64,000 nt of DNA from Brevundimonas sp. ASV9 (GTDB taxonomy: Bacteria > Pseudomonadota > Alphaproteobacteria > Caulobacterales > Caulobacteraceae), in NCBI RefSeq assembly GCF_016429195.1, contig NZ_JAELUF010000001.1:62001-126000 (forward strand), given 5' to 3'. This document shows positions 17,770 through 26,409 of this stretch, piece after piece. The notes under the pieces are model-generated. The model searched no databases, was not told where the DNA came from, and saw only the letters and a list, made by a program, of their open reading frames with translations. The stretch's first letter is position 1. The number at the start of each line of letters is the position of its first letter. The translations under genes were made by a program, and so were the position numbers.

Positions 17770-18972
17770 ATGACCGACGCCGCTCTCGACACCCCCCTTC
17801 CCGTCCGCTCGCGCGGGGCGGTCGCCCTCGTGCTGATCGCTCTAGCCATGGGCGGGTTCGCGATCGGCGTGACCGAGTTCGCGGCCATGAGCATCCTGCC
17901 GGACTTCGCCGCCGGGCTTGGCGTCGATGCGCCGACCGCCGGCCATGTCATCAGCGCCTATGCCGCAGGCGTCGTGGTCGGCGCGCCGATCCTGGCCGTG
18001 CTAGGAGCGCGCTACCCACGCTGGCTGCTGCTGATCGCCTTCATGGCCCTGTTCGCCATCGGCAATGTGGCCAGCGCCTTGGTCCCGACCTATCACTGGA
18101 TGCTGGTCTTCCGGTTCCTCAGCGGCCTGCCGCACGGGGCCTATTTCGGCGTGGCGGCCCTGGTCGCGGCCTCAATCGTGCCGCTGCATTTCCGTACGCG
18201 CGCGGTGTCGACCATCCTGATGGGACTGACGGTCGGGACCGTTCTGGGCGTTCCCGTCGTCAACATCATCAGCCACGCCCACGGCTGGCGCTGGACCTTC
18301 GCCATCGTCGGTATGCTGGCGGTTCTGACCATGGCGCTGGTCGCCCTGTTCGCGCCGCGCGATACTGCCCACCCCGACGCCAGCCCCTGGCGCGAGCTGG
18401 GCGCCTTAAAACGCAGCCAGGTCTGGCTGACGCTAGGTGTCGGCGCCATCGGCTTTGGCGGCATGTTCGCGGTTTACGCCTATCTCGCCTCGACGCTCGA
18501 GGCGGTGACGGGCGCCAGTGCCGCTGTCCTGCCTTGGGTTTTCGCCGTATTCGGCGTCGGCATGTTCCTGGGCAATATCCTGGGGGCCTGGGCGGCGGAT
18601 CATCTCGGGTTCAAGGCGGCGGGTGGCCTGTTGCTGTGGAGCGCGGCTGCGCTGGCGCTTTATCCGCTGGCGGCGCCCCACCTGTGGGCCGTGATGGTCG
18701 TGCTCTTCCTGATCGGTGGCGGAGGCGGCCTGGGTTCGATCCTCCAGACGAGACTGATGGACGTCGCCGGCGACGCCCAGACCCTGGCGGCGGCGCTCAA
18801 TCATTCGGCGTTCAACACGGCCAACGCCATCGGCCCGCTGCTCGGCGGGATGGCGATCGCGGCCGGCTATGGCTGGGCCTCGACCGGCTGGGTCGGCATG
18901 GGCCTGTCGCTGGGAGGATTCGTCATCTTCCTGATCGCCTGGCTGACCGGTCGGGCGCGCACTACGGCCTGA
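17770..18972 (+). CDS. MFS transporter, AraJ/DHA1-type
   Basis: This 400-residue inner-membrane transporter has twelve predicted helices. It starts GFAIGVTEFAAMSILPDFAAGLGV and contains the loop motif GARYPRW between helices 2 and 3, typical of the DHA1 drug:H+ antiporter branch that includes AraJ-like sugar and drug exporters. A start at 17770 (ATG) is preferred over a TTG four codons earlier. The substrate cannot be told from sequence. Lying between PurS and PurQ it might export a purine or analogue, but that is only a positional guess. Confidence 0.88.
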   Translation: MTDAALDTPLPVRSRGAVALVLIALAMGGFAIGVTEFAAMSILPDFAAGLGVDAPTAGHVISAYAAGVVVGAPILAVLGARYPRWLLLIAFMALFAIGNVASALVPTYHWMLVFRFLSGLPHGAYFGVAALVAASIVPLHFRTRAVSTILMGLTVGTVLGVPVVNIISHAHGWRWTFAIVGMLAVLTMALVALFAPRDTAHPDASPWRELGALKRSQVWLTLGVGAIGFGGMFAVYAYLASTLEAVTGASAAVLPWVFAVFGVGMFLGNILGAWAADHLGFKAAGGLLLWSAAALALYPLAAPHLWAVMVVLFLIGGGGGLGSILQTRLMDVAGDAQTLAAALNHSAFNTANAIGPLLGGMAIAAGYGWASTGWVGMGLSLGGFVIFLIAWLTGRARTTA

Positions 18973-19005
18973 CAAGGCCACAGAACCCTGCTAAAGGCCC
19001 GCGCC

Positions 19006-19668
19006 ATGAGCGCAGCCGTCATCGTCTTCCCCGGTTCCAACTGTGATCGCGACTGCAAGGTCGCCGTCGAACGCTCCACCGGCGAGCCGGTCTCGATGGT
19101 GTGGCACGCCGAGACCGAACTGCCTCAGGGTCTGGACCTGATCATCATTCCCGGCGGCTTCTCCTACGGCGACTATCTGCGTTGCGGCGCCATGGCGGCC
19201 CAGTCGCCGGTGATGCAGGCGGTCAAGAAGGCTGCGGACGACGGCGTCGCCGTGGTCGGCATCTGCAACGGCTTCCAGATTCTGTGCGAGGCCGGAATGC
19301 TGCCCGGCGCCCTGCTGCGCAACAAGGGTCTGAAATACGTCTGCAAGCCCATCGCCTTGACCGTCGCCAACGGCCAGACGCGCTTCACCGCCGGCTATCA
19401 GGGCCAGCGCGAAGTGACGATGACCCAAGGCAACGGCGACGGAAACTTCTTCGCCGACGCCGAAACCCTGGCCCGGATCGAGGGCGAGGGTCAGGTGGTC
19501 TTCCGCTACGTCGACAACCCCAACGGCTCGGTCAACGACATCGCCGGCATCCAGAACGCGCGCGGCAATGTCCTGGGCATGATGCCCCACCCGGACCGCG
19601 CCTTCGAAGCCGAACTCGGCTCCGCCGACGGCGCGACCCTGTTCCGGAGCATCTATGCGGCGGCTTGA
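19006..19668 (+). CDS. purQ: Phosphoribosylformylglycinamidine synthase glutaminase subunit PurQ
   Basis: This class-I glutamine amidotransferase subunit releases ammonia from glutamine for FGAM synthetase. It has 220 residues. The nucleophile is C87 in [14 protein letters not shown], and the His-x-Glu partner region is [12 protein letters not shown] near the C-terminus. [16 protein letters not shown] forms the oxyanion region. It works with PurS and PurL. It lies 33 bases after the MFS gene, close enough for co-transcription. Confidence 0.97.
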   Translation: MSAAVIVFPGSNCDRDCKVAVERSTGEPVSMVWHAETELPQGLDLIIIPGGFSYGDYLRCGAMAAQSPVMQAVKKAADDGVAVVGICNGFQILCEAGMLPGALLRNKGLKYVCKPIALTVANGQTRFTAGYQGQREVTMTQGNGDGNFFADAETLARIEGEGQVVFRYVDNPNGSVNDIAGIQNARGNVLGMMPHPDRAFEAELGSADGATLFRSIYAAA

Positions 19669-19771
19669 CGCACCCTTGCGCTAGGCCTCAACGCTAAGCG
19701 ACTATCGTCGCTCGCCCAAGTTGACAACCTCCCCGCGCCGCGCCATCCAACTGGCATTGGGGGAGTTCAAA

Positions 19772-20482
19772 ATGATCAAGAAGTTCGTCGTTGTCGCATC
19801 CGCGATGCTCGTCACCGCATGCGCTACGCCTTACGTTGCGACGCCGTATGAGCGCGCGGACTCGAACGTGCGCACCATCACCGTCTTGGACGATTCAGCG
19901 GAAGACCAGGCGATCGCCTACGAAGTCGCGTCCATGGGTTCGAACTTCGGCCTGATCGGCGCGCTGGTCGACGCCGGCATCCAGGCCGAGCGTCGGGCTG
20001 CGCTGAACCGTGCGCTGCAGACGGCGTCCTTCGACGGCGAAACCCTGTTCGAGACGCGGCTGGCCGAAAGACTCGGCTCGCAAGGCTATCAGGTCAAGGT
20101 CCAGAAGACGGACGCGCCGCGCGGGAAGCGTGATTTCCTGGTCAGCTATCCCACGCCGGAGGGGCCGGTGGACGCCTATATCGACGTCGTCGTCACCCAC
20201 TACGGCTATCTTTCGGCGGGCGCTTTCCAACCCTTCCGGCCATCCGTGGGGGCCAAGGTTCGCCTCGTGGCCGCCAATGACCCGACCAAGATCTTGATGG
20301 ACAACCGCATCGTCTACAACATGATGAACACCGAAGGCTCTGGCGCCATCACCCTGTCGCCGAACCCGGCCTATGAGTTCAAGAACCGCGAGGCCTTGCT
20401 GGAAGACCCGGCGCGCACCGCGGCTGGCATCCAGGACGCACTGTATCAGGTCGCCGACACCGCGGCCCAACTGCTGCGCTAG
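19772..20482 (+). CDS. Lipoprotein of unknown function
   Basis: This 236-residue protein has a short signal peptide and lipobox (AMLVTAC, lipidated C17) behind a GGGGGAG ribosome site. The mature part is mixed alpha/beta, with the segments IAYEVASMGSNFGLIGALVD, FETRLAERLGSQGYQVKV and DAYIDVVVTHYGYLSAGAF. I do not recognise a named domain. The layout (small lipoprotein, helical middle, beta-rich end) is seen in periplasmic DUF-type lipoproteins. It is followed after 7 bases by another lipoprotein gene, so the two probably act together. Confidence 0.75.
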   Translation: MIKKFVVVASAMLVTACATPYVATPYERADSNVRTITVLDDSAEDQAIAYEVASMGSNFGLIGALVDAGIQAERRAALNRALQTASFDGETLFETRLAERLGSQGYQVKVQKTDAPRGKRDFLVSYPTPEGPVDAYIDVVVTHYGYLSAGAFQPFRPSVGAKVRLVAANDPTKILMDNRIVYNMMNTEGSGAITLSPNPAYEFKNREALLEDPARTAAGIQDALYQVADTAAQLLR

Positions 20483-20489
20483 TCTCGCC

Positions 20490-21143
20490 ATGCGTTTCGT
20501 CTTCGCATCCGTTGTCGCTTCGGGCGTCGTGGGGTTGGCCGGTTGCGTGACCGTCGCACCGCCCACGCCCGCCACGCTGACGTTCGACCGCACAGACTGC
20601 ATGGCAGTGGACCTGACAAAGGCAGTTAGCCTGACCCCTCCCAAGGAACAGGCGGTCCACTATGTCTCGGCGCCCGTCGACCAGACTGCGCCCTGCGCGG
20701 CTCTCGATGGCGCGTACTCGGCCTATGCTCTGTTCGCCATTCCGGACGACACCGAAGACAAGACCCTGACCGTAGGAGCCTATCTTGAGCCTTTGCGAAT
20801 TCTGTCGCCGGCCGTGACGATTTTCGACGCCGAGGGTCGTATGACGCGCGGTTTCGGTTCCGAGGAATTCATGTATCGCGGCATGAACTATTCGGTCTTA
20901 TTCAGACCGCGCGCCAACGAGCGCTTCGTGATGGTGTCCAGCGATCCGTCACGGGTGGGCCAGCGATATGATTCCATCAGCATCGGAACGAGTGCGACAA
21001 CGGCTTATACAGGCTACGGGACCGCGACCATCGTAAGTGGCGTTGATAGTGCGCAATCACGGGTCTTTTCCTACGACGGATTGGCCCAGGTGACGGTGAA
21101 CGACGCCGATACCAAGGAAGAGGCCGCCGCTCCCAGGCCCTGA
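20490..21143 (+). CDS. Second lipoprotein of the pair, unknown function
   Basis: This 217-residue protein has a signal peptide with lipobox VGLAGC (lipidated C19), encoded 7 bases after the preceding lipoprotein. The mature protein is rich in beta-strand: YSAYALFAIPDDTEDKTLTVGAY is followed by LRILSPAVTIFDAEGRM and a Thr/Ser-rich stretch ending in Glu/Ala. A MalM-like layout is conceivable (maltose-operon lipoprotein: exposed beta-rich domain), but I cannot confirm it. The AUG at 20490 is the only start that places the signal peptide correctly. Confidence 0.75.
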   Translation: MRFVFASVVASGVVGLAGCVTVAPPTPATLTFDRTDCMAVDLTKAVSLTPPKEQAVHYVSAPVDQTAPCAALDGAYSAYALFAIPDDTEDKTLTVGAYLEPLRILSPAVTIFDAEGRMTRGFGSEEFMYRGMNYSVLFRPRANERFVMVSSDPSRVGQRYDSISIGTSATTAYTGYGTATIVSGVDSAQSRVFSYDGLAQVTVNDADTKEEAAAPRP

Positions 21144-21146
21144 GCG

Positions 21147-21320
21147 TCAAGCGATCTCGTCATCCGTATCGGGCGCTTCGTCCGGCGTAACCACGCCGCC
21201 CGGTTCGCGCTGGGCGGCCAGTTCGCGGGCGCCGACGCCGAGGCCTTGTTCGATAGCGCGGTTGGCGGCGACTTCGTCTTCGAGCGAGGGCTGGGGCTGG
21301 GTGTTTTCGATATCGGCCAT
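21147..21320 (-). CDS. Small acidic hypothetical protein
   Basis: This is a 57-codon ORF on the minus strand, convergent with the lipoprotein gene (3 bases apart). The product is acidic and hydrophilic (ADIENTQPQPSLEDEVAANR at the start, ending TDDEIA), with no hydrophobic helix or cysteine. A ribosome site AGGAGTCCATC precedes the ATG. The composition resembles the two small acidic ORFs at 22673-23055. No family recognised. Confidence 0.55.
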   Translation of the reverse strand: MADIENTQPQPSLEDEVAANRAIEQGLGVGARELAAQREPGGVVTPDEAPDTDDEIA

Positions 21321-21376
21321 GATGGACTCCTAAGTGTGGATTGCATCTGACAACCACGCGGTCGAGCCGATTGTTC

Positions 21377-21754
21377 CTACCGGCCGAAAAACGGCTCCAG
21401 GCTGGCGCGCGACAAAGGGCGGAAGATCAGGAACTGACCATCCACCGTCACCGTGACCTCATGGGCTTGCGGACGTTGCAGCAGGGCCGGATCGTCGAGC
21501 GACACGGCGCGGCCCGAGGCGATATCGCGAGCATCCAGCGCCGGCGTCGTCGGCCGTCTGTTCTCGTTGGCGAGCGCCGACAGGAAGCCCCGCACCTCAT
21601 TGGCCTGCTGCTGAGGCGTCAGGGCCGCGCGAACGCGTGACCAAGCGGTCTGGATCGTGGTCGGCAGGGGCGCTCCGGTCGTCTGCGCGGACGCCTGGCC
21701 CGCGGCCACAGCTATCGCGATGAACAGAGCAGGCAGAGAGGCTTTGAGCATCAT
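21377..21754 (-). CDS. Small exported hypothetical protein
   Basis: This 125-residue protein begins with a signal peptide (MMLKASLPALFIAIAVAAGQASA). The mature part starts QTTGAPLPTTIQTAWSRVR and contains ALTPQQQANEVRGFLSALA, then a beta-rich end (HEVTVTVDGQFLIFRPLSR). It is predicted to be periplasmic. Two adjacent ATGs (21754, 21751) could start it; an upstream in-frame extension carries no export signal. It is divergent from the TspO-like membrane protein gene. No domain recognised. Confidence 0.6.
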   Translation of the reverse strand: MMLKASLPALFIAIAVAAGQASAQTTGAPLPTTIQTAWSRVRAALTPQQQANEVRGFLSALANENRRPTTPALDARDIASGRAVSLDDPALLQRPQAHEVTVTVDGQFLIFRPLSRASLEPFFGR

Positions 21755-21871
21755 GTCGAGCAGAATGAAGCCGCCGCCCGCCAATGCAAGCTTCACTTTT
21801 CTGCCGCTCGCGGTGAACCTTCTGGCGTGGCGAGGCGTAAAGGCGGGAACACGCGTCGCACTGGAAATCGA

Positions 21872-22669
21872 ATGTCCTCCATCATCCGTCCCACGCCCCG
21901 CCAACGCACCCGTCGACTGGTCGTCCTGGCCGCCGCCCTGTTCGCCATCGTCGTGCCCCTGGTTCAGAACCTGGCGGGCCTGGGCCTGAACCAGGCCGAG
22001 TTCGCCGCAGACGGCAACAGCACCCTGCGCGTTGCGGGCTACGCCTTCTCGATCTGGGGCCTGATCTATATCGGCATTCTGGCCTATGCGATTCGTCAGG
22101 CCCTGCCGCAGACCGGCGAAAGCCCGCTGCTGGGCCGAATGGGTCTGCCGTCCGCCGTCGCCTTCTTCGGCATCGGATTCTGGATCATCGTGGCGGCCCT
22201 GAACCTGAAGGCCGCCAGCGTGGGCGTGATTTTCGCCTCGCTGATCGCGCTGTTACTGCCGATGCTGGCAGTATCCGGCCACATCCGCGCGCTGCGGATG
22301 TTCGATCGAGAGCGCATCCTGCTGGTCTGGCCGCTGACGGCACTGGCGGGCTGGCTGACGGTGGCTGCGCCGTTGAACCTGATCACGACGGCGACCGCGT
22401 TCAACGCCCTGCCCGCCGCCCTGTCGCCTGACCTGTGGGCCATCGTCGCCATCGTCGCCGTCACAGTCGTCGCCCTGGCGGTGACGGCGGTGCTGCGCAC
22501 CCTCGCCTATCCGCTGCCGACGGCCTGGGGCCTTCTGGGCGCGTTCGTCGCCGAACAGGCGGACAAGCCGACCGTCGCCTTCACGGCCCTGGCCGGCGCG
22601 ATCGTCCTGCTGATCGGCGGCCTGCTGCTGACCTTCCGCCTGCGACCCGGCGTCGAACGCGCTCGCTAA
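21872..22669 (+). CDS. Multi-pass membrane protein, TspO/tryptophan-rich-like
   Basis: This 265-residue integral membrane protein has about seven to eight hydrophobic helices. The segment AGYAFSIWGLIYIGILAYAI resembles the first conserved helix of long TspO/MBR (tryptophan-rich sensory) proteins, which bind porphyrins or other small ligands. The usual Trp-rich second half is only partly recognisable, so the assignment is tentative. The start at 21872 gives a positively charged N-terminus (RPTPRQRTRR) before helix 1. It lies between an exported protein and small acidic ORFs and is not clearly part of an operon. Confidence 0.65.
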   Translation: MSSIIRPTPRQRTRRLVVLAAALFAIVVPLVQNLAGLGLNQAEFAADGNSTLRVAGYAFSIWGLIYIGILAYAIRQALPQTGESPLLGRMGLPSAVAFFGIGFWIIVAALNLKAASVGVIFASLIALLLPMLAVSGHIRALRMFDRERILLVWPLTALAGWLTVAAPLNLITTATAFNALPAALSPDLWAIVAIVAVTVVALAVTAVLRTLAYPLPTAWGLLGAFVAEQADKPTVAFTALAGAIVLLIGGLLLTFRLRPGVERAR

Positions 22670-22672
22670 GAC

Positions 22673-22918
22673 TCAGGGTTTGTCGGTGACCGCGTCGTCC
22701 TGAGGCGCGTGGTCATCGGCGCCCACGTCGAAGGTGCCGGTTTCATCGAAGCCGACGCTGCCGACCCCCACGGCCGAACCAGTCAGCCGCTGACGACGGC
22801 TGGCCAGAGCCGCCTCAGGCGCTGCGGTGTCCATCTCTGCTGTGGTTTCTGGATCGTTCGAACGATCCATCTGCTGGCCCGAGGCCGGGACGATGCGGTC
22901 GGTGTGGGGCTTGCTCAC
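22673..22918 (-). CDS. Small acidic hypothetical protein, coupled to the upstream ORF
   Basis: This 81-codon ORF starts with a GTG at 22918 that overlaps the stop of the upstream 46-residue ORF (GTGA). The product is hydrophilic and acidic, rich in Ala/Asp/Gly/Thr (for example VGSVGFDETGTFDVGADD), with no transmembrane helix. A perfect 20-bp palindrome (22850-22869) lies inside its coding region. Translational coupling to the preceding small ORF supports it as real. Function unknown. Confidence 0.5.
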   Translation of the reverse strand: MSKPHTDRIVPASGQQMDRSNDPETTAEMDTAAPEAALASRRQRLTGSAVGVGSVGFDETGTFDVGADDHAPQDDAVTDKP

Positions 22919-23055
22919 GCCTCGTCCTCCTCGGTGTCGTCGGCCCGTTTCTGAGCCCGTTCCGCCAGGGCGGAGGCGCCGGCGTCATCGGCGGCGATCT
23001 CGGGCAGGTCGTCGTCTTCGGGGGTGGCGGCGGGGTCGATGGGCGTATCGGTCAT
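22915..23055 (-). CDS. 46-residue acidic hypothetical protein
   Basis: This short ORF starts at an ATG at 23055 preceded by an AGGAGCCGCC ribosome site. The product is strongly acidic with many Asp/Glu/Ala (PEDDDLPEIAADDAGASALA). It ends with the overlap GTGA into the next ORF, so the pair forms a two-gene unit divergent from purL. It is too short for family assignment. Confidence 0.5.
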   Translation of the reverse strand: MTDTPIDPAATPEDDDLPEIAADDAGASALAERAQKRADDTEEDEA

Positions 23056-23165
23056 GGCGGCTCCTTTGGCTGTCGACGGAATCAACCACCTGCGATGGAC
23101 GATGTTCCCCGATCTTGCGCCGCGCGGGCTGACATTGGGCCCATCTGCGGCTAGAAGCGCCGCCC

Positions 23166-25394
23166 ATGAGCGCTCCGCAAAAGACCCCCCAGAAGTCGAT
23201 GGCTGAACTGGCCGCCGAATACGGCCTGGCCCCCAATGAATATCAGGTCGTCCTCGACCGACTGGGGCGCGAGCCCAACCATGTCGAGCTGGGTGTCTTC
23301 TCGGTCATGTGGTCCGAGCACTGCTCCTACAAGTCGTCCAAGATCCACTTGGGCAAGTTCCCCACGACTGGAGAGCGCGTCATCTGCGGACCGGGCGAGA
23401 ACGCCGGCGTGATCGACATCGACGACGGCGACGCCTGCATCTTCAAGATGGAGAGCCACAACCACCCGTCCTACATCGAACCCTACCAGGGTGCGGCGAC
23501 GGGCGTGGGCGGCATCATGCGCGACGTCTTCACCATGGGCGCGCGGCCGGTGGCCCTGCTGAACGCCCTGCGTTTCGGCGATCCCAGCCATGAGAAGACC
23601 AAGCGCCTGGTCAAGGGCGTGGTCTCCGGCATCGGCGGCTACGGCAACTGCGTCGGCGTGCCGACGGTCGCCGGCGAGACCAACTTCCATAAGGGCTACA
23701 ACGGCAACATCCTGGTCAACGCCATGTGCGTCGGCCTGGCCCGCGCCGACGAGATCTATTATTCGGCCGCGCCGGAGGCGGGCCATGACGTCGTCTATTT
23801 CGGCTCCAAGACCGGCCGCGACGGCATCCACGGCGCCACCATGTCCTCGACCGAGTTCGACGACGAGTCGGAAGCCAAACGCCCCACGGTCCAGGTCGGC
23901 GACCCCTTCGCCGAAAAGCTGCTGATCGAGGCCACGCTGGAGCTGATGGCGTCCGGCGCCGTCGCCGCCATTCAGGACATGGGCGCGGCGGGCTTGACCT
24001 CCTCCTCCGTCGAAATGGCGGGCAAGGGCGGCGTCGGCATCGAACTGAACCTCGATAAGGTGCCCCAGCGCGAAACCGGCATGACGGCCTATGAGATGAT
24101 GCTGTCGGAAAGCCAGGAGCGGATGCTGGCGGTGCTGAAGCCCGGCTATGAAGACGTCGGCTATCGCATCTTCCAGAAGTGGGGCCTGGACTTTGCCATC
24201 ATCGGCGTGACCACCGACACCGGCCACCTGGTGCTGAAGCATCACGGAGAGACCGTCTGCGACGTGCCGCTGGCGCCGCTTTTCGACGACGCGCCCCTGT
24301 ATGACCGCCCGTGGGTCCAACCGGAGCTTCAGCCCAGGCTGAATCACGCCGACATTCCCGCCCCCGAAAACTGGGCCGATGCGGTGATGAAGGTCGTCGC
24401 CTGCCCCGACATGGCCTCCAAGCGCTGGATCTGGGAACAGTACGACCGCCACGTCATGGCCGACACGCTTCAGGACTCCTCGACAGGCGCCGACGCCGGC
24501 GTGGTGCGCGTGCACGGCACGGACAAGGGTCTGGCCGTCACCTCGGACTGCACCCCCCGCTACGTCCAGAACGACCCCTATGAGGGCGGCAAACAGGCGG
24601 TGGCCGAGGCCTGGCGCAACCTGACCGCCGTCGGCAGCCGTCCGATCGCCATCACGGACAACCTGAACTTCGGCAATCCGCAGCGCCCGGAGATCATGGG
24701 CCAGATCGTCCGCGCCATCGACGGCATGGCCGAGGCCTGCCGCGAACTGGTGTTCCCGGTCGTGAGCGGAAACGTGTCGCTCTATAACGAGACCAACGGG
24801 GTCGCCATTCCGCCGACCCCGACCGTGGGCGCCGTCGGCCTGCTGCCCAACTACGATGTGGTGACCGGCTTCTCGACCATGGCCGAGGGCGATGCGCTGG
24901 TCCTGATCGGCCAGACCCAAGGCGAACTGGGCGCCTCCATCTATCTGCGCGAGGTCCTGGGCCGCGAGGACGGCGCCCCGCCGCCCGTCGATCTGAAGCT
25001 CGAAAAGAAGACCGGCGATTTCGTGCGCGACCGGATCGAGGCGGGCGAACTGACCGTGGTTCACGACCTCTCGGACGGCGGCCTGATCGGCGCCGCGGCC
25101 GATCTGGTGCTGGCCTCCGACGTCGGCGTGACCCTAGACGCCTCCAGCGCGGCCCACGCCCACATCTTCCTGTTCGCTGAGGATCAGGCCCGTTACCTGG
25201 TCGCCGTCCCCGACGCCGACGTCATCATCGCCAAGGCGCGCGAGGCGGGTCTGCACGCTTCGGTCGTCGGCCATGCGGGCGGCGCCGCCTTCGCCTCCAA
25301 GGGCGACAAGGGCGAACTGTTCAGCATCCCCGTCGCCCATCTGCGCGAATGGCACGAAGGCTGGATGCCGGGTTGGCTGGGCGACGCGGCATGA
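23166..25394 (+). CDS. purL: Phosphoribosylformylglycinamidine synthase subunit PurL
   Basis: This ATP-dependent synthase subunit makes FGAM from FGAR using ammonia channelled from PurQ via PurS. It has 742 residues, the short PurL form that requires separate PurS and PurQ, both encoded upstream. Blocks include [30 protein letters not shown] (split around residue 98), [29 protein letters not shown] and the C-terminal VHDLSDGGL. Its last codons overlap the start of a DUF305 lipoprotein (ATGA). It is divergent from the small acidic ORF pair. Confidence 0.97.
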   Translation: MSAPQKTPQKSMAELAAEYGLAPNEYQVVLDRLGREPNHVELGVFSVMWSEHCSYKSSKIHLGKFPTTGERVICGPGENAGVIDIDDGDACIFKMESHNHPSYIEPYQGAATGVGGIMRDVFTMGARPVALLNALRFGDPSHEKTKRLVKGVVSGIGGYGNCVGVPTVAGETNFHKGYNGNILVNAMCVGLARADEIYYSAAPEAGHDVVYFGSKTGRDGIHGATMSSTEFDDESEAKRPTVQVGDPFAEKLLIEATLELMASGAVAAIQDMGAAGLTSSSVEMAGKGGVGIELNLDKVPQRETGMTAYEMMLSESQERMLAVLKPGYEDVGYRIFQKWGLDFAIIGVTTDTGHLVLKHHGETVCDVPLAPLFDDAPLYDRPWVQPELQPRLNHADIPAPENWADAVMKVVACPDMASKRWIWEQYDRHVMADTLQDSSTGADAGVVRVHGTDKGLAVTSDCTPRYVQNDPYEGGKQAVAEAWRNLTAVGSRPIAITDNLNFGNPQRPEIMGQIVRAIDGMAEACRELVFPVVSGNVSLYNETNGVAIPPTPTVGAVGLLPNYDVVTGFSTMAEGDALVLIGQTQGELGASIYLREVLGREDGAPPPVDLKLEKKTGDFVRDRIEAGELTVVHDLSDGGLIGAAADLVLASDVGVTLDASSAAHAHIFLFAEDQARYLVAVPDADVIIAKAREAGLHASVVGHAGGAAFASKGDKGELFSIPVAHLREWHEGWMPGWLGDAA

Positions 25395-25840
25395 TCCGGG
25401 TCCTGACGCCGCTTGTCCTGCTGGGCCTGCTGAGCGCCTGCGACGGCGGCGGCGATCCAGTGCAGCAGGCGCTTCGGGATACCTCCGCCGCCAACCAGGC
25501 TGCGGCGGCGCGCACGACGGAACAGATGGAAGCCGCGGGTCATGCCGGTCACGATATGGGCGGCCCCACCGCGGGCGCCACCTCTGGAGACAAAGCCTTC
25601 GCCGCCTCCGAGGCCGAGATGCACCGCAAGATGGCCGCCGCCTCGGGTCAGACGATCGACCAGGCCTATGTCGCCAAGATGATCGCCCACCACGAAGGCG
25701 CCGTCGCCATGGCCCAGGTCGCCCTGCGCGACAGCCGCGATCCGGAAATCCGCCGCATGGCCCAGGCGGTCGTCGACACCCAGACGCGCGAAATCGCCGA
25801 AATGAAGGCCTGGGTGCCGACCGCTCCTCCGGCGAACTGA
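25391..25840 (+). CDS. DUF305 lipoprotein
   Basis: This 149-residue lipoprotein has the lipobox LGLLSAC (C17) and a DUF305 domain. The domain shows [32 protein letters not shown], split around the metal-ligand-like His-His pair and the upstream HDMG/His-rich segment, then [22 protein letters not shown]305 proteins are periplasmic helical bundles often linked to metal handling or copper. The ATG at 25391 overlaps the purL stop, so translation is coupled despite the unrelated role. A further gene starts 3 bases after its stop. Confidence 0.9.
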   Translation: MIRVLTPLVLLGLLSACDGGGDPVQQALRDTSAANQAAAARTTEQMEAAGHAGHDMGGPTAGATSGDKAFAASEAEMHRKMAAASGQTIDQAYVAKMIAHHEGAVAMAQVALRDSRDPEIRRMAQAVVDTQTREIAEMKAWVPTAPPAN

Positions 25841-25842
25841 GA

Positions 25843-26304
25843 TTGGCCAAGGGACCCTATCGCGGCGGCGGAAAGCCAGCGGGGCTCACCCGCACCAAGG
25901 CTGCGTCGGGTGGGCGCCCGTCCTCCAAGCCTTCGCAGATCACCAGAGACGAGCTGAAGCATTTCGCCTTTCGTGATCGCTCCAAAGAGGCGTTTCTGGA
26001 CGAGCTCGACCCCCTGCTCCGCGCCTGTTTCAAGGGCGGCTTCACCCGGCCTAACGAGGTCGCCGGCCTGCTGAACAAGGCCGGCAAGAGCACCGCCTGC
26101 GGTCAGCCGTGGACGCCTCACCTCGTCTGGGGTCTTCAACGCTTCCTTTTCGAAAGGCGCGAAAAGAAGAGAGCGGCTCAAGCCGCTCCACCCGCAGCGA
26201 CGGTTTCGAAACCCGCCGTGTCCAGCCAGCGCTCGAAAGACCCAGCCGCTGAAGATATGACGCGGTTGCTCGCCGCGATCGGCAGGGCGCGCCCGTCGCG
26301 TTAA
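25843..26304 (+). CDS. Recombinase-type helix-turn-helix protein (no catalytic domain)
   Basis: This 153-residue basic protein starts at a TTG (25843) one codon after the DUF305 stop region. Its middle part, RPNEVAGLLNKAGKSTACGQPWTPHLVW (split about residues 70-97), resembles the HTH segment of large serine recombinases, where a short 'LN..G..T..G..WT' pattern is typical. The N-terminal resolvase catalytic domain is absent and the ends are Lys/Arg/Pro/Ala-rich. It is thus either a small DNA-binding regulator or a stand-alone domain; a truncated recombinase is less likely because the frame is complete and no mobile element is nearby. Confidence 0.55.
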   Translation: MAKGPYRGGGKPAGLTRTKAASGGRPSSKPSQITRDELKHFAFRDRSKEAFLDELDPLLRACFKGGFTRPNEVAGLLNKAGKSTACGQPWTPHLVWGLQRFLFERREKKRAAQAAPPAATVSKPAVSSQRSKDPAAEDMTRLLAAIGRARPSR

Positions 26305-26409
26305 CGTCGCGTTGACGTCGCATCGATCCCGCATGAACGCAGGAGCCGGATGGCGCGTTTCAGAAGCGATGCGCCTGGCTGAACCGGCGACTTGAACAGG
26401 GAGCGTCTG

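Noticed and set aside
23151-25064. Long open frame (637 codons) on the minus strand opposite purL
   Set aside because: It is a shadow of purL caused by high G+C codon bias; the translation has no domain and reads as low-complexity Gly/Ala/Val/Asp/His sequence.
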